A model generated the notes under the pieces. That model worked only from the letters and a program-made list of their open reading frames with translations, was not told the origin of the DNA and made no database searches. Below, one piece after another: positions 1 through 9,401 of a stretch of 64,000 bases of DNA. The DNA lies in NCBI RefSeq assembly GCF_021654795.1, contig NZ_AP025344.1, positions 4,526,501 through 4,590,500 of the forward strand, written 5' to 3'. The DNA comes from Paenibacillus dendritiformis (GTDB taxonomy: Bacteria > Bacillota > Bacilli > Paenibacillales > Paenibacillaceae). The number at the start of each line of letters is the position of its first letter. Position 1 is the first letter of the stretch. The position numbers and the translations under genes were made by a program.

Positions 1-1398
1 AATTCCGATCATGCGCTGCACTTCCTTCGGGCTCGGTCCTCCAGGCAGCGAACGAATGTCCACAAAATGCGCGGGGTCGAGCGCCTCGCGCAGCGTTTGT
101 TCGTTAAGTGTCGTCTCTCGCCCGATATGGCGCCGCGCGCTCTCGTTGACGAGGGAAAGCGTAATCTGATCGGCCGCCTGTCCTTGCGCCAAGGCCTGCC
201 GCACCACGTCGCTGACGATATGATGGGCCTTGCGGAACGACAAGCCATCCGTTCGGACCAGGGTATCCGCCAGTTCGGTCACCGTGGCGAAGCTTCCCTG
301 CGTCCGCTCGCGCAGCACCTCCTTGTTCACTTCCATCGTGCCGATGACGGCGGCGAACAGGCGGTATATATTATCCAATATGGCGAGGCTTTTCCAGGCA
401 TATGGCTGCATGTCGTCCTCGGTGTCCACGATGTCGCCGAACGGCGTATTGTGAATCATCGTCAGCACCGTGTTCGTATTGCCGGCGCAGCTCGACAGCA
501 GGGCGCGCATATGCTCGAACGAGACGGGATTGCGCTTCTGCGGCATGATGGAGCTGATCTGCACATAAGGGGCCGCCACATGCAGCGCGCCGAACTCCTG
601 CGTACACCACAGCAGCATATCTTGAACGACCCGGCCCAGATTGATTGCCGCAAGCTGCACGGCCGCCGCGATCTCGCCCAGATAATCGGCCCCGCCGATG
701 GCGTCATAGGAATTATCGATAAGTTCGTCGAAGGCGAGCAGCTCCATCATCTGCTCCCGGCTAATCGCGAAGCCCGATGTCGTGAGCGCCGCCGCGCCCA
801 TGCTGCTGCGGTTGCAATTGGCGTAGGACGCCATCATGCGCCGGATATCCCGGTTGAGCGAATCGGCGACCGCCATCATGTAATGCGCAAGTGTCGTCGG
901 CTGCGCCTGCTGCGTGTGCGTGTAACCGATCATCAGCGTGCCGGTGTGGTCGCTGGCGAACAGCAGCAGTTGCTCTTTCAGCTTCAGCGCGGAAGCCAGC
1001 GTCTCGAGCAGCTTCTCCCGCAGCACCATCCGGTAGATCGCGATGCCCATGTCGTTCCGGCTGCGCGCCAGATGCAGGTTGCCGGCGATCTCCCCCGCAT
1101 GCTCCAGCAGTTGATGCTCGACCTGGAAGAACAAATCCTCGAACTGTCCGGTATAACTGGCTTGGCGAAGCGCCTCCGTGTCGATGGCCCGAATCGCCTT
1201 GGCGATCTGCTTCGCTTCGTCAAGCGACACCAACTGCTGCCGCTGCAGCATGATAAGATGGGCCTTGTTGATCGCCATCATCGGTCCGAGCAAATGGGTT
1301 TTCGCTTCCTTAAAAGCCGGCTCCAGCACCACCTCCGCGTACGTTTTGCCAGGGAATGAAGTTCCTTCCGCTTCCATCCATTTTTCACGATATCCCAT
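1..1398 (-). CDS. argininosuccinate lyase-like protein (3' end outside window)
   Basis: Reading from the ATG at 1398 to the window edge gives 466 residues without a stop. The fumarase/aspartase superfamily signature SSIMPQKRNP is present, as are the HLARSRND and GYTHTQQAQPTT blocks typical of argininosuccinate lyase (ArgH). True ArgH releases fumarate from argininosuccinate to make arginine. Here the gene starts 10 bp after a creatininase-family gene, with GGAGTG upstream, and no arginine-biosynthesis gene is nearby. It may therefore be an ArgH paralogue acting on another amino-acid or amidine adduct in the same pathway as the hydrolase. The family call is firm and the substrate is open. At 466 residues it is close to the usual ArgH length, so little is missing. 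Confidence 0.85.
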   Translation of the reverse strand, partial: MGYREKWMEAEGTSFPGKTYAEVVLEPAFKEAKTHLLGPMMAINKAHLIMLQRQQLVSLDEAKQIAKAIRAIDTEALRQASYTGQFEDLFFQVEHQLLEHAGEIAGNLHLARSRNDMGIAIYRMVLREKLLETLASALKLKEQLLLFASDHTGTLMIGYTHTQQAQPTTLAHYMMAVADSLNRDIRRMMASYANCNRSSMGAAALTTSGFAISREQMMELLAFDELIDNSYDAIGGADYLGEIAAAVQLAAINLGRVVQDMLLWCTQEFGALHVAAPYVQISSIMPQKRNPVSFEHMRALLSSCAGNTNTVLTMIHNTPFGDIVDTEDDMQPYAWKSLAILDNIYRLFAAVIGTMEVNKEVLRERTQGSFATVTELADTLVRTDGLSFRKAHHIVSDVVRQALAQGQAADQITLSLVNESARRHIGRETTLNEQTLREALDPAHFVDIRSLPGGPSPKEVQRMIGI

Positions 1399-1408
1399 AG
1401 CGCAAATA

Positions 1409-2167
1409 TCACTCCTTCGTCTTGTCTGTTCTCCTCGCCAGCCACTCCTGGAGGAGCAAGTTCATATGGCGGCTCGCTTCCTCCACGAAGATCTGCCCCG
1501 CCTCAAGGGAGCTCTGCCGGATGCGGCCCGTATAGCCGTCCCAGCCTTGCGGCCTTCCTTCCACTAATACATAAGGCACGGAAGATAACGGGGGATCCGC
1601 GTCAAGTTCAAGGTCGGATTCCTGTACGGTTACCATTTCCGGGCGGAAGGCCTTGATGGCCGACATCTCGTACGGTCCCCCATGCCCACGGCCAGCCGTT
1701 CCTAGAAAAAGCCCCATCCGCTGCGCGAAATCGGCGCTCGCCATCTGCCACCAGTTGATCAGAAGGAAGCTGGCGTCAGGATAGGCGCCGGTTACCTGCT
1801 CGGCTGCGGTGTGGGCCGGCCCCATATTGGCATCGTGGGCGTTCAGCAGCACGATATGGCGGATGCCGAGCCGGCATATGCCTTCGGCGACATCGGCGAG
1901 ATAATCGATAAAGACTGTGGGGCGAACCGGGATCGTGCCCGGATAATGCCGGGTCTTGCCGGGACAGGCCGAGTATGGAATGGCCGGATAGATCAAAGGA
2001 TGCAGGGATGCGTCAATCCGCTCCGCGAAGCTCTCCGCCAGGATCGTATCCGTTCCGAGCGGAGCGTGCGGACCATGATATTCCACCGAGCCCAACGGAA
2101 CGACGGCGAACCGGACGTCCATTGCCACTTGCTCGATATCCCGCCCGTGAATTCCGAGTGCCTTCAA
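1409..2167 (-). CDS. creatininase-family amidohydrolase
   Basis: The 252-residue protein carries the family's metal-binding blocks: GSVEYHGPHAPLGTDT near the N-terminus, NAHDANMGP in the middle and GRGHGGPYEMSA later. Creatininase-family members are metal-dependent cyclic-amide or formamide hydrolases (creatininase, FAPy deformylases, MftE peptidase, inosose hydrolases), so the name does not fix the substrate. I chose a TTG start at 2167 because GGAGGTG sits about 6 bases before it. The reading frame stays open to an ATG at 2242, which has no visible ribosome-binding site. The gene is followed within 10 bp by the ArgH-like gene, which suggests co-translation and a shared pathway. Confidence 0.8.
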   Translation of the reverse strand: MKALGIHGRDIEQVAMDVRFAVVPLGSVEYHGPHAPLGTDTILAESFAERIDASLHPLIYPAIPYSACPGKTRHYPGTIPVRPTVFIDYLADVAEGICRLGIRHIVLLNAHDANMGPAHTAAEQVTGAYPDASFLLINWWQMASADFAQRMGLFLGTAGRGHGGPYEMSAIKAFRPEMVTVQESDLELDADPPLSSVPYVLVEGRPQGWDGYTGRIRQSSLEAGQIFVEEASRHMNLLLQEWLARRTDKTKE

Positions 2168-2273
2168 TGCTTGCACCTCCTCATGCAGTGAAAATGGGAG
2201 AGGGTCCCGAAGGGGCGGAAAGCTGGAGCTTTTCACTTCCATAACGAAAATTGGATGCTTGTGCTAGATACCG

Positions 2274-2637
2274 TCTTCTGCGGTGTCCGTTCGGGTTGGC
2301 GACTTATGCTGCTGTCTTGTCACGGTAATCCGTTCGGGTTGACGCTTTTGCTGCCGCCTTGTCACGGTAATCCGTTCGGGTTGACGCTTTTGCTGCCACC
2401 TTGTCACGGTAATCCGTTCGGGTTGACGCTTTTGCTGCCGCCTTGTCACGGTAATCCGTTCGGGTTGACGCTTTTGCTGCCGCCTTGTCACGGTAATCCG
2501 TTCGGGTTGACGCTTTTGCTGCCGCCTTGTCACGGTAATCCGTACGGGTTGACGGCTCACGCTCCGCCCTTTCGCGGCAATCCGTCCGGGTTGACGGCTC
2601 ACGCTCCGCCCTTTCGCGGTAATCTGTTCGGGACCCT
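2274..2637. repeat. 42-bp tandem repeat, about 8 copies
   Basis: Units begin at 2316, 2358, 2400, 2442, 2484, 2526, 2568 and 2610, each exactly 42 bp on, preceded by a degenerate copy from about 2274. The core is GTAATCCGTTCGGGTTGACG. The first five full units are nearly identical and the last three drift (TCACG becomes TCGCG). Because 42 is a multiple of three, the array opens spurious reading frames on both strands. It fills the gap between the deacetylase and creatininase genes. There are no unique spacers, so it is not a CRISPR array. Confidence 0.95.
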
Positions 2638-2752
2638 CGCCGTTGGTGCCATGCTGCGCAGATAGCCGTGTCAGGCGGCAGTTGTCAGGCAGCTTTCAGG
2701 TAAATAAACCGGCAGCGATTAAAGCCTAATGGTTGTGAGTGCAAACGCCTTC

Positions 2753-5302
2753 CTACTGATGCTGGCTAATCATATTGACGAACATCCGCATGGAGCCCGG
2801 AACGAGCGCCGGAATCTGGCGGTACCAGACCAGGGAGCTGTACGTATAGACCCCTTTGCCATAATGCGCGGTCAGGAACGTGCCCGTGAACTCCTTCTCC
2901 CCCGGGTCGCCGTTCGAGATGAGCTCCGTATATTCCTTGCCCCATTGCGACGGATTGTAGGCGGAGCGGTCTTGAATCCAACCTTGCCAATCCTGATTCG
3001 TAATCTTGTTCGGCGTGTTGAACATCGGGTGATCCGGGGCCAGCATCGTCACCTTCGAATTCTCGTCCGTGACGCGCCACTGAATGAGCGGCGTTCCGAT
3101 CGTAATCGGATACGGAGCCAGCTCCGGCGACCATTTGTCCTCCGGCTTATGATACTGGACGACCAGATTGCCGCCGTCCTTAACATAGCTGAGCAGGCGC
3201 TGGTTGCTTGGAATCAATTCCGGGCGGAAGGCATAGGCGCGAATGCCGAGCACGATGGTGTCGTACGGCGACAGATCGCCGGATTCGATATCCTTCGCCT
3301 CGAGATTGACGACATCGACGCCCGCTTGGCGCAAATACTGATCGATGTTATCAAAGCCGCTGGACACGTAACCGACCTTTAATTGGTCCGGCACCTTCAG
3401 ATCGAAGGCCTGGATGCTGAGCTCCGCCGGCTGCACCAGGTACGTCCTGCCGATATGCGGGTATTCGATGACCTGCGCCCCATGTGTGCTGAGCACGGCG
3501 CCGTTCTTCGCGATCGCCTTCACGGAAAAGGCGCCCGGCGCCACGTTCGATGCCGCCTTGACCGTAAATGCGGCGGACTTCGTTTCGCCCTTCGCGGCGA
3601 AGCTTAGCTCTTCGACGGCCGGCTCAACCGTCCAGCCTTCCGGCACGTTCAGCGAGACTGACGCTTTGGAAGCGCCCGGCGTGTAATTGCGCACGGTCAC
3701 CTTCACCGGAATCGGCTCTCCCGCCCGGAGCGTATTCAGAATCGTGGCCTTCGGGCTCAGCGTCATCGAGTACGGCGGCAGAACAGCCACGGCGTTCTGC
3801 GGCGCAACGTCCAGCGTCGTGGCCGTGCCGTACGCCTCATATTCGGCCTTCCCCTGGAACACCGCCGGGTCATAAGGCTTGAACAGCGGGGCGTTCGCGG
3901 GGACCGTCACCTCGAAGACGGCAGATGCCGTCTCGTTGTAGCCCAATTGCTCGAAGCGGGTCGCCCCGGCCGGAGCGGCCTTCCAGCCTGCGGGGACGCG
4001 AAGGCTCAACTTAACGTTGCGCAAGGTCGTGGAGCCGCCGTTGAAAGCCGACACGACGACCTTCGTCGTCTGGCCCGCGACCAATTCACTGTCGGCCGGC
4101 TTGACCTTCGCCACCACGGACGCCGCTTCCTTGCTGGCTATATTCAGCTGCGCTTCCTTGACCCGAAGCCGGTGAAGCAAATCCTCCTTGACTGCCGCCT
4201 CCAGTCCGGATGCTTGGACCTCAGCCAGCGCGGTCTGCACATCGGCTTTCATCTTATGAACTTGCTTCAGGACGCCGGCAAAGCTGGGATAGGCGGCAAC
4301 GACTTCATTCGCGTCCTTGTGCAAGGCGCGCAAATCACGGGCCACCTTGCCGTCTTTGTCCTTCGCCTCGATCTCCTTCGCCAAATCCTCGAAGGTGAAA
4401 GCAATGCCGTCGAAGAAGTCATTCTCTTTCTCCTTCGATGTGACGGTGCTCAGCTCGAGCTTGTAATACTTGCTGAACAGCTCGCCTTGCCCGGGGCCTT
4501 CGTCATACACCCTGCCCATCCCCTGGCTGCGGTGCATGAAGCGGGATTCTTCCCCGAGCTGCAGATATGACGCGCCGTAGATTTCATCGTAGTCCCCAAC
4601 CGGAATGTTCACGCTGTAATCCGTGGCATGGGCCGGCACGTACAGCTTCTTGATTTGCCAGGGGCGCAGGCCCTTTTTCAGATGTTCAGGAAAAATGTCC
4701 GGATTCGCCGCATCCTTGAACGCCCTCACGGTAAGCACGTTGATCGTGCGGTGATGTCCATGCGTGGAGGCTTCGTTCAAGAACGAAGGAATGATGACAT
4801 CCGGGCGGAGCTCGCGAATTTTTCGAATCAAGCGCTCGTAGACGACGGAGTCGCCCCATTTGTCCAGCGTCTCCTCCACGCTCTTCGAAAAGCCGAAATC
4901 GTAGATCGGATCGTCCAGCTTCTCGCCAAGCATGCCTAACGTCACGTTAGTGATGCGGGATGCCTCCTGCAGCTCACGGGTCCGAATGACGCCGAGGGCC
5001 TGCCCCAGCTCGCTCCCGATCTCGTTCTGACCGCCTTCCCCTCTGACCGCGATGACGCTGGAGGTGCTCACGCCTCGCCCCAAGGACAGGTAAGCCAAGG
5101 TTGCGCTGTGCTCATCATCGGGGTGGGCCCCCGTGTTCATGGCGCTCGCGATCGTCGTCAATGGCCGAATCGCCTTCCACAGATCGGCAATCCCGCGATC
5201 CGCATATGCGGGTTGGGCTTGAGCGGACAGCAGGGCGCCGCCCGCCAGCACCATGCTCATGAACAAGGAACAGAACCTCCAAGCTGACTTGCCTCTGATC
5301 AT
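2753..5302 (-). CDS. secreted LmbE/PIG-L family deacetylase with C-terminal glycoside-binding-like domains
   Basis: The 849-residue protein has a Sec signal peptide (about residues 1-34, cleavage near AQAQPAYA). An LmbE/PIG-L zinc deacetylase domain follows, with the HPDDE motif near residue 60 and HGHH near residue 185. Family members remove N-acetyl groups from GlcNAc-type sugars. The middle (about 230-370) is helical and contains charged repeats. The region 390-620 has two immunoglobulin-like stretches resembling NEW3/CARDB domains, and the C-terminal 200 residues look like a class I glutamine amidotransferase-like (ThuA-type) fold. ATG at 5302 is preferred over the TTG one codon earlier because GAGGAGGG is well spaced. 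It lies 128 bp after an ABC permease, suggesting extracellular trimming of an acetylated sugar or glycoconjugate before uptake. That link is inference. Confidence 0.8.
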   Translation of the reverse strand: MIRGKSAWRFCSLFMSMVLAGGALLSAQAQPAYADRGIADLWKAIRPLTTIASAMNTGAHPDDEHSATLAYLSLGRGVSTSSVIAVRGEGGQNEIGSELGQALGVIRTRELQEASRITNVTLGMLGEKLDDPIYDFGFSKSVEETLDKWGDSVVYERLIRKIRELRPDVIIPSFLNEASTHGHHRTINVLTVRAFKDAANPDIFPEHLKKGLRPWQIKKLYVPAHATDYSVNIPVGDYDEIYGASYLQLGEESRFMHRSQGMGRVYDEGPGQGELFSKYYKLELSTVTSKEKENDFFDGIAFTFEDLAKEIEAKDKDGKVARDLRALHKDANEVVAAYPSFAGVLKQVHKMKADVQTALAEVQASGLEAAVKEDLLHRLRVKEAQLNIASKEAASVVAKVKPADSELVAGQTTKVVVSAFNGGSTTLRNVKLSLRVPAGWKAAPAGATRFEQLGYNETASAVFEVTVPANAPLFKPYDPAVFQGKAEYEAYGTATTLDVAPQNAVAVLPPYSMTLSPKATILNTLRAGEPIPVKVTVRNYTPGASKASVSLNVPEGWTVEPAVEELSFAAKGETKSAAFTVKAASNVAPGAFSVKAIAKNGAVLSTHGAQVIEYPHIGRTYLVQPAELSIQAFDLKVPDQLKVGYVSSGFDNIDQYLRQAGVDVVNLEAKDIESGDLSPYDTIVLGIRAYAFRPELIPSNQRLLSYVKDGGNLVVQYHKPEDKWSPELAPYPITIGTPLIQWRVTDENSKVTMLAPDHPMFNTPNKITNQDWQGWIQDRSAYNPSQWGKEYTELISNGDPGEKEFTGTFLTAHYGKGVYTYSSLVWYRQIPALVPGSMRMFVNMISQHQ

Positions 5303-5430
5303 CAAATCCCTCCTCGAATGGTGGATTGTTTGTCAGCAGGGAATGGCCTGTTCCCCGCTGCATATCATCACGTGGTTGGCGAACCCCTAGGTGTTCCCAC
5401 GAAATGACCTTCCTTCCAATTAACCGCCCG

Positions 5431-7167
5431 TTACATGGCTGCGCTGTCGCCCGTTATTTTGCGCGATACGAAGAGCACGATGATGATCAAGGAAATTTGC
5501 AGCACGCCGTACGCGCAGGCCGTGCCGAATTCAAACGAATACATCCGCTGAAAAATCTCGACGGATAGCGGAGTGCTTCTGGCAGTAAAGAGCAAGATGG
5601 AAGAGACGAATTCCCCGATGCCCTGCACGAACGCGAGCAGAGTTCCCGCCAAAATCCCGCTGAGCGCCATCGGGAACACGACCCGCCGGAAGCTGTACCA
5701 CCACGATGCGCCCAGATTGCGCGCCGCCTCCTCGACCGAAGCGTCCATCTGGATCAGGGTGGCGGAGGTGGAGCGGAACACTAACGGCAAATGGCGGACG
5801 AAATACGCCAACGGAAGTATCCAGAAGCTGCCGATGAGCACCTGATTGAAGCTGAATACGGTAGGCTCGCTGAAGGCCGCGATCAGGTTGACCGCGACGA
5901 CCGTGCCGGGCAAGGCCCACGGAAGCATGATCAGCGCATCAAGCAGCGTTTTTCCCCGGAAGGACAAGCGCACCATCGCGTAAGCGGCAGCGACGCCGAA
6001 GATCACATTGCCGATGGTGGCCACGAAGCTCATCTGGAAGCTGTTCGCAATCGGCCGCCACGTTTTGCTGTCGGTGAACAGCTTTACGTAATGCTCCACC
6101 GTATATTCAGGAGGCAAAATTTGCGTCGTCCACCTGCCGTCCGCCGAGAACGAGATGAGAACAAGCACGAGAATCGGAAGCAGCAGCACGACGATCCCCG
6201 CGATAGACAGGAGCATGGCGACATATTTGCCCGCGGCGCTCTTCACTTCCGTCCGATGCACGCTGACCCCCTTGCTCATGTTCTGGTAATTGCGCAGGCC
6301 CTGATACCAGCGCATGACGAGCAGGAACGCGATCGACACGACCGACAGAATGGTGGACTGTGCGGCCGCCATATCGAGATTGCCGTTCGTCCGGGACAAG
6401 TAAATCTGCATCGTCATCGTCCGCTCAATGCCGAAAATGAGCGGAGCCGTATAGGAAGCCATCGCGATCATGAACACGAGCAGCGACGACGCGACCAAGG
6501 CCGGGGTCAGCATCGGCAAAATAACGCGCCGCCATATGTAGAGCCGTCCCGCGCCGAGACTGGCCGCCGCCTCTTCCAGCGACGGATCGAGATTGCGGAT
6601 CGCCGACGATGCCGTCATGTAAAAGTACGTGTACATCGTGAACGTATGGACGACGAGCACGCCCCAGATGCCTTTTAACGCAAACGGCACCTGTTCAAGC
6701 TGAAGCAACTCCTTGAGCGCCCGCGGAATAATCCCGCTCTCTCCATAGAGAAACGTAAACGACAGCACGCCGACGAGCGGCGGCAAAGCCATCGGGACAA
6801 GCACGAGGACGGCCAGGATTTTGCGGCCGGGGAATTCGTAGCGTTCCAGCAGAAAGGCCATCGCAACGCCGACAATCGCGCAGGTGATCACGCTTAACAC
6901 CGAAATAAAAATGCTGGTCCAGAGCGCTTCCAGATTGGAGGTATGCTCCAGGCTAAAAAAGCGGGCATAGTTTTGAAGCGAGAGTTGATCCTCTGTCTGA
7001 ATGCTTTGCATGAACGTCTGGAACAGCGGATATACGACATAAGCCAACAGCACCAAAAACAAGGGCGCGACCAGGACATAGACAAAATAGGGCGACTGCG
7101 TAATGGGAACGGGCCTGAATGGAGCAATCCCCGGTTTCCTCGGTTTTATGTTCCGTTTCGGTATCAT
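5431..7167 (-). CDS. ABC importer permease, fused double-domain (Fe3+/phosphonate/sugar-phosphate type)
   Basis: The 578-residue membrane protein contains two copies of the binding-protein-dependent permease domain, each with an EAA loop: LEEAAASLGAGR near residue 200 and VEEAARNLGASW near residue 480. This gives about 12 membrane helices. Such internally duplicated permeases belong to the FbpB/AfuB/PhnV-like group that imports ferric iron, hexose phosphates or 2-aminoethylphosphonate. AGAGGGG lies before the ATG. It is 14 bp after the ATPase gene and belongs with the binding protein at 8316. Nothing in the sequence fixes the substrate. Confidence 0.9.
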   Translation of the reverse strand: MIPKRNIKPRKPGIAPFRPVPITQSPYFVYVLVAPLFLVLLAYVVYPLFQTFMQSIQTEDQLSLQNYARFFSLEHTSNLEALWTSIFISVLSVITCAIVGVAMAFLLERYEFPGRKILAVLVLVPMALPPLVGVLSFTFLYGESGIIPRALKELLQLEQVPFALKGIWGVLVVHTFTMYTYFYMTASSAIRNLDPSLEEAAASLGAGRLYIWRRVILPMLTPALVASSLLVFMIAMASYTAPLIFGIERTMTMQIYLSRTNGNLDMAAAQSTILSVVSIAFLLVMRWYQGLRNYQNMSKGVSVHRTEVKSAAGKYVAMLLSIAGIVVLLLPILVLVLISFSADGRWTTQILPPEYTVEHYVKLFTDSKTWRPIANSFQMSFVATIGNVIFGVAAAYAMVRLSFRGKTLLDALIMLPWALPGTVVAVNLIAAFSEPTVFSFNQVLIGSFWILPLAYFVRHLPLVFRSTSATLIQMDASVEEAARNLGASWWYSFRRVVFPMALSGILAGTLLAFVQGIGEFVSSILLFTARSTPLSVEIFQRMYSFEFGTACAYGVLQISLIIIVLFVSRKITGDSAAM

Positions 7168-7181
7168 CGTTCATCCCCTCT

Positions 7182-8261
7182 CTATTCCAAAAAATAAATG
7201 CTTTCTTTTGGAATAAACAAGGATATGGATTCCCCTCTTCCGCGCACCCGATGCCCCTGATTGACGAACATCGCCTTCAATTGCCGCCCCGCCGCTTGCG
7301 ACACATAGTTCACGCTCACGCCCGTAAATTCGGAGATGATCACGCTGCCGCAGACCACATTGTCCATGGGCTCCCCTGGCAGGGACTCGCGTATCGATTC
7401 CGGACGTATGGACATCGTGACGCGTTTGCCCGTCTCCAATCTGCAGTCCGGCGAGGCGTTCGCAGCCAGTCCCGTCAACGCCAGATCCGGAGCGATCCGA
7501 ATGACCGCTTCTCCGTCTGCGATTCGTTCCACGGTTCCTTCCCACAGATTGGATTCCCCGATAAAGGACGCGACAAACCGGTTGACCGGACGATGATAAA
7601 TGTCCGCCGGGCTTCCTATCTGCTGCACCACCCCGCCCTGCATCACCATAATCCGGTCCGACATCGCCATCGCCTCGGCCTGATCATGCGTGACATAGAT
7701 CGTCGTGATGCCGAGCTCCAGCTGCAATCTTTTGATTTCGATTCTCGTTTCTTCTCTCAGCTTCGCATCCAGATTCGATAACGGTTCATCGAGGAGCAGG
7801 ATTTGCGGCTCGATCACCAGGGCGCGAGCCAACGCGACCCGCTGCTGCTGGCCGCCGGACAATTGATCGATTCGGCGGCTGCCGTAGCCCTCCAGATGGA
7901 CTTGCTTCTGCGCGCGTTCGACGCGCCGCACGATCTCGGATTTCGCGACCTTTCTCACTTGCAGGCCGAACGCGATATTTTCGAACACCGTCATATGCGG
8001 AAACAGTGCATAGTTCTGAAACACCATGCCCGTGTTGCGCTTGTTCGGGGGAAGTGTGGTCACATCGCTGCTGCCGAACAGGATCCGGCCCGCGCTCGGA
8101 TAGTAGAAGCCCGCGATCATTCGCAGCGTCGTGGTCTTGCCGCAGCCGCTCGGCCCGAGAAAGGTGAAAAATTCCCCCGGTTGAATCCGGACATTGACAT
8201 CCGCGACTCCCTTTACGTTTCCGAATTGTTTGCTCACATGATCCAGGTTGACCTCTATCAA
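7182..8261 (-). CDS. ABC importer ATP-binding protein (FbpC/PotA-like)
   Basis: This 359-residue ATPase has Walker A GPSGCGKT at residues 36-43, signature LSGGQ at 133-137 and Walker B ILLLDE at 153-158. A C-terminal TOBE-like regulatory region follows (about 240-350). The start is a TTG with a GGGGG stretch about 7 bases upstream. It energises the permease encoded immediately downstream and is the middle gene of a binding protein-ATPase-permease order. The closest functional groups are ferric-iron, spermidine/putrescine and phosphonate importers. Confidence 0.92.
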   Translation of the reverse strand: MIEVNLDHVSKQFGNVKGVADVNVRIQPGEFFTFLGPSGCGKTTTLRMIAGFYYPSAGRILFGSSDVTTLPPNKRNTGMVFQNYALFPHMTVFENIAFGLQVRKVAKSEIVRRVERAQKQVHLEGYGSRRIDQLSGGQQQRVALARALVIEPQILLLDEPLSNLDAKLREETRIEIKRLQLELGITTIYVTHDQAEAMAMSDRIMVMQGGVVQQIGSPADIYHRPVNRFVASFIGESNLWEGTVERIADGEAVIRIAPDLALTGLAANASPDCRLETGKRVTMSIRPESIRESLPGEPMDNVVCGSVIISEFTGVSVNYVSQAAGRQLKAMFVNQGHRVRGRGESISLFIPKESIYFLE

Positions 8262-8315
8262 GTTGCTTGCCCCCTTGGTAAAATGATCAGGCGGAGGAGC
8301 CCCCGCCCGAATGCG

Positions 8316-9401
8316 TTAGTTGGACCCTTTGCCCTTGATGTTCTCGTCCCAATGCTGCATCCATTCCTTCTCTTTCTCCGCCATGACCGCCCAATCCAGC
8401 GGCAGCGGCTTCAACTCCAGTCCCTGCAGCCATGCCGGGAGTGTGTCCTTGCTGATATCCGTACGCGTCGGAATCTGGTACAGCTTCTCCGCCAGCTCCA
8501 CACGCAGATTGGAATCGAACAGGAATTCATAAAATTTCTTCGCCGCTTCCATGTTTTTGGCGCCCTTGACTACGCCGACCCCATCGACCAGAATCGGCGC
8601 GCCGCTGGCCGGATAGATAAAATCGAACGGCTGCTTCTGCAATTCCTTCTGAATCATGATATCCTGCAGATTCCACAGCGACAGCGTGCCTTCCTCGCGC
8701 GCCAGCTTCAGATACAGGTTGGTCGGATCCTGGGCGTATTCCTTCGTATTGGCGTCGAGCCTCTTCAGCCACTCATACCCTGGGGCAGGATCGTTCGCGT
8801 CTTGACGGTAAATCATGGCGGAATATATCGTCCTCATCGTTCCGGAAGCAAGCACGCCCCGTATAATGATCTTTCCTTTGTATTGGGGATCGAGCAGGTC
8901 ATCCCAGTCTTGGGGCGCTTCTTCTTTTTTCAGCGCCGCGGAGTTGTACATGATGACTTCCGGCAGCAGCATTTCGCCGTACCAGCGATCCTCGCTGTCC
9001 TTGTAAAGCTCCGGAACGCTGTCGGCGAAGCTCGGCTTCACGCTTTCGAGCAGCCCTTCCTCCGCCGCCGTCATCAGAGCCGATTGCGTGCCGCCCCACC
9101 AGAAATCCGCCTGCGGGTTCGCTTTTTCGCCGCGGACGCGCTCCAAAATTTGCTGCGCCCCCATCGTAAGCACTTCCACCTCGACCTCGGGATGCTTCGC
9201 TTCGAACTTCGGAATGATCTCCTCGACGACATTCTTGTCTCGCGCCGTATAAATAACGAGCTTCTGCTTCTGCGAGCCGTTCGTTCCCGCCGGCTGGCCG
9301 CCTTCGGATGCGGTGCTGCCGCTGCAGGCCGTCACCATCAGCATAACCAGGCTAAGAACTGCCCCCATCCACCACTTGAGATCCTTTTTTGCGTGTCCCA
9401 T
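8316..9401 (-). CDS. extracellular solute-binding lipoprotein of the ABC importer
   Basis: The 361-residue precursor has a lipoprotein signal ending in the lipobox MVTACSGS (Cys about residue 26). The periplasmic-binding-protein type 2 domain begins KLVIYTARDKNVVEEI and contains FWWGGTQSALM, typical of the iron/2-aminoethylphosphonate/hexose-phosphate cluster. It delivers substrate to the permease and ATPase encoded just downstream. The ATG follows GGAGGTCAATA. A short GTTA-rich palindrome lies 88-100 bp upstream and may be a repressor site. Ferric iron is not assured, because tyrosine ligands cannot be assigned by eye and a ROK sugar repressor is the next gene upstream. Confidence 0.88.
   Translation of the reverse strand: MGHAKKDLKWWMGAVLSLVMLMVTACSGSTASEGGQPAGTNGSQKQKLVIYTARDKNVVEEIIPKFEAKHPEVEVEVLTMGAQQILERVRGEKANPQADFWWGGTQSALMTAAEEGLLESVKPSFADSVPELYKDSEDRWYGEMLLPEVIMYNSAALKKEEAPQDWDDLLDPQYKGKIIIRGVLASGTMRTIYSAMIYRQDANDPAPGYEWLKRLDANTKEYAQDPTNLYLKLAREEGTLSLWNLQDIMIQKELQKQPFDFIYPASGAPILVDGVGVVKGAKNMEAAKKFYEFLFDSNLRVELAEKLYQIPTRTDISKDTLPAWLQGLELKPLPLDWAVMAEKEKEWMQHWDENIKGKGSN

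Noticed and set aside
67..1359. 430-codon plus-strand open frame
   Set aside because: Antisense of the ArgH-like gene with its SSIMPQKRNP motif.
1..1398. argH proper, as part of arginine biosynthesis
   Set aside because: No argG or other arginine gene nearby; coupled to a creatininase-family gene instead. Paralogue reading preferred, but not proven.
2274..2637. CRISPR array
   Set aside because: Units are contiguous, with no unique spacers and no cas genes.
2255..2665. 136-codon frame with repeated CHGNPFGLTLLLPP
   Set aside because: Produced by the 42-bp tandem repeat, whose period is a multiple of three; no ribosome-binding site and both strands are equally open.
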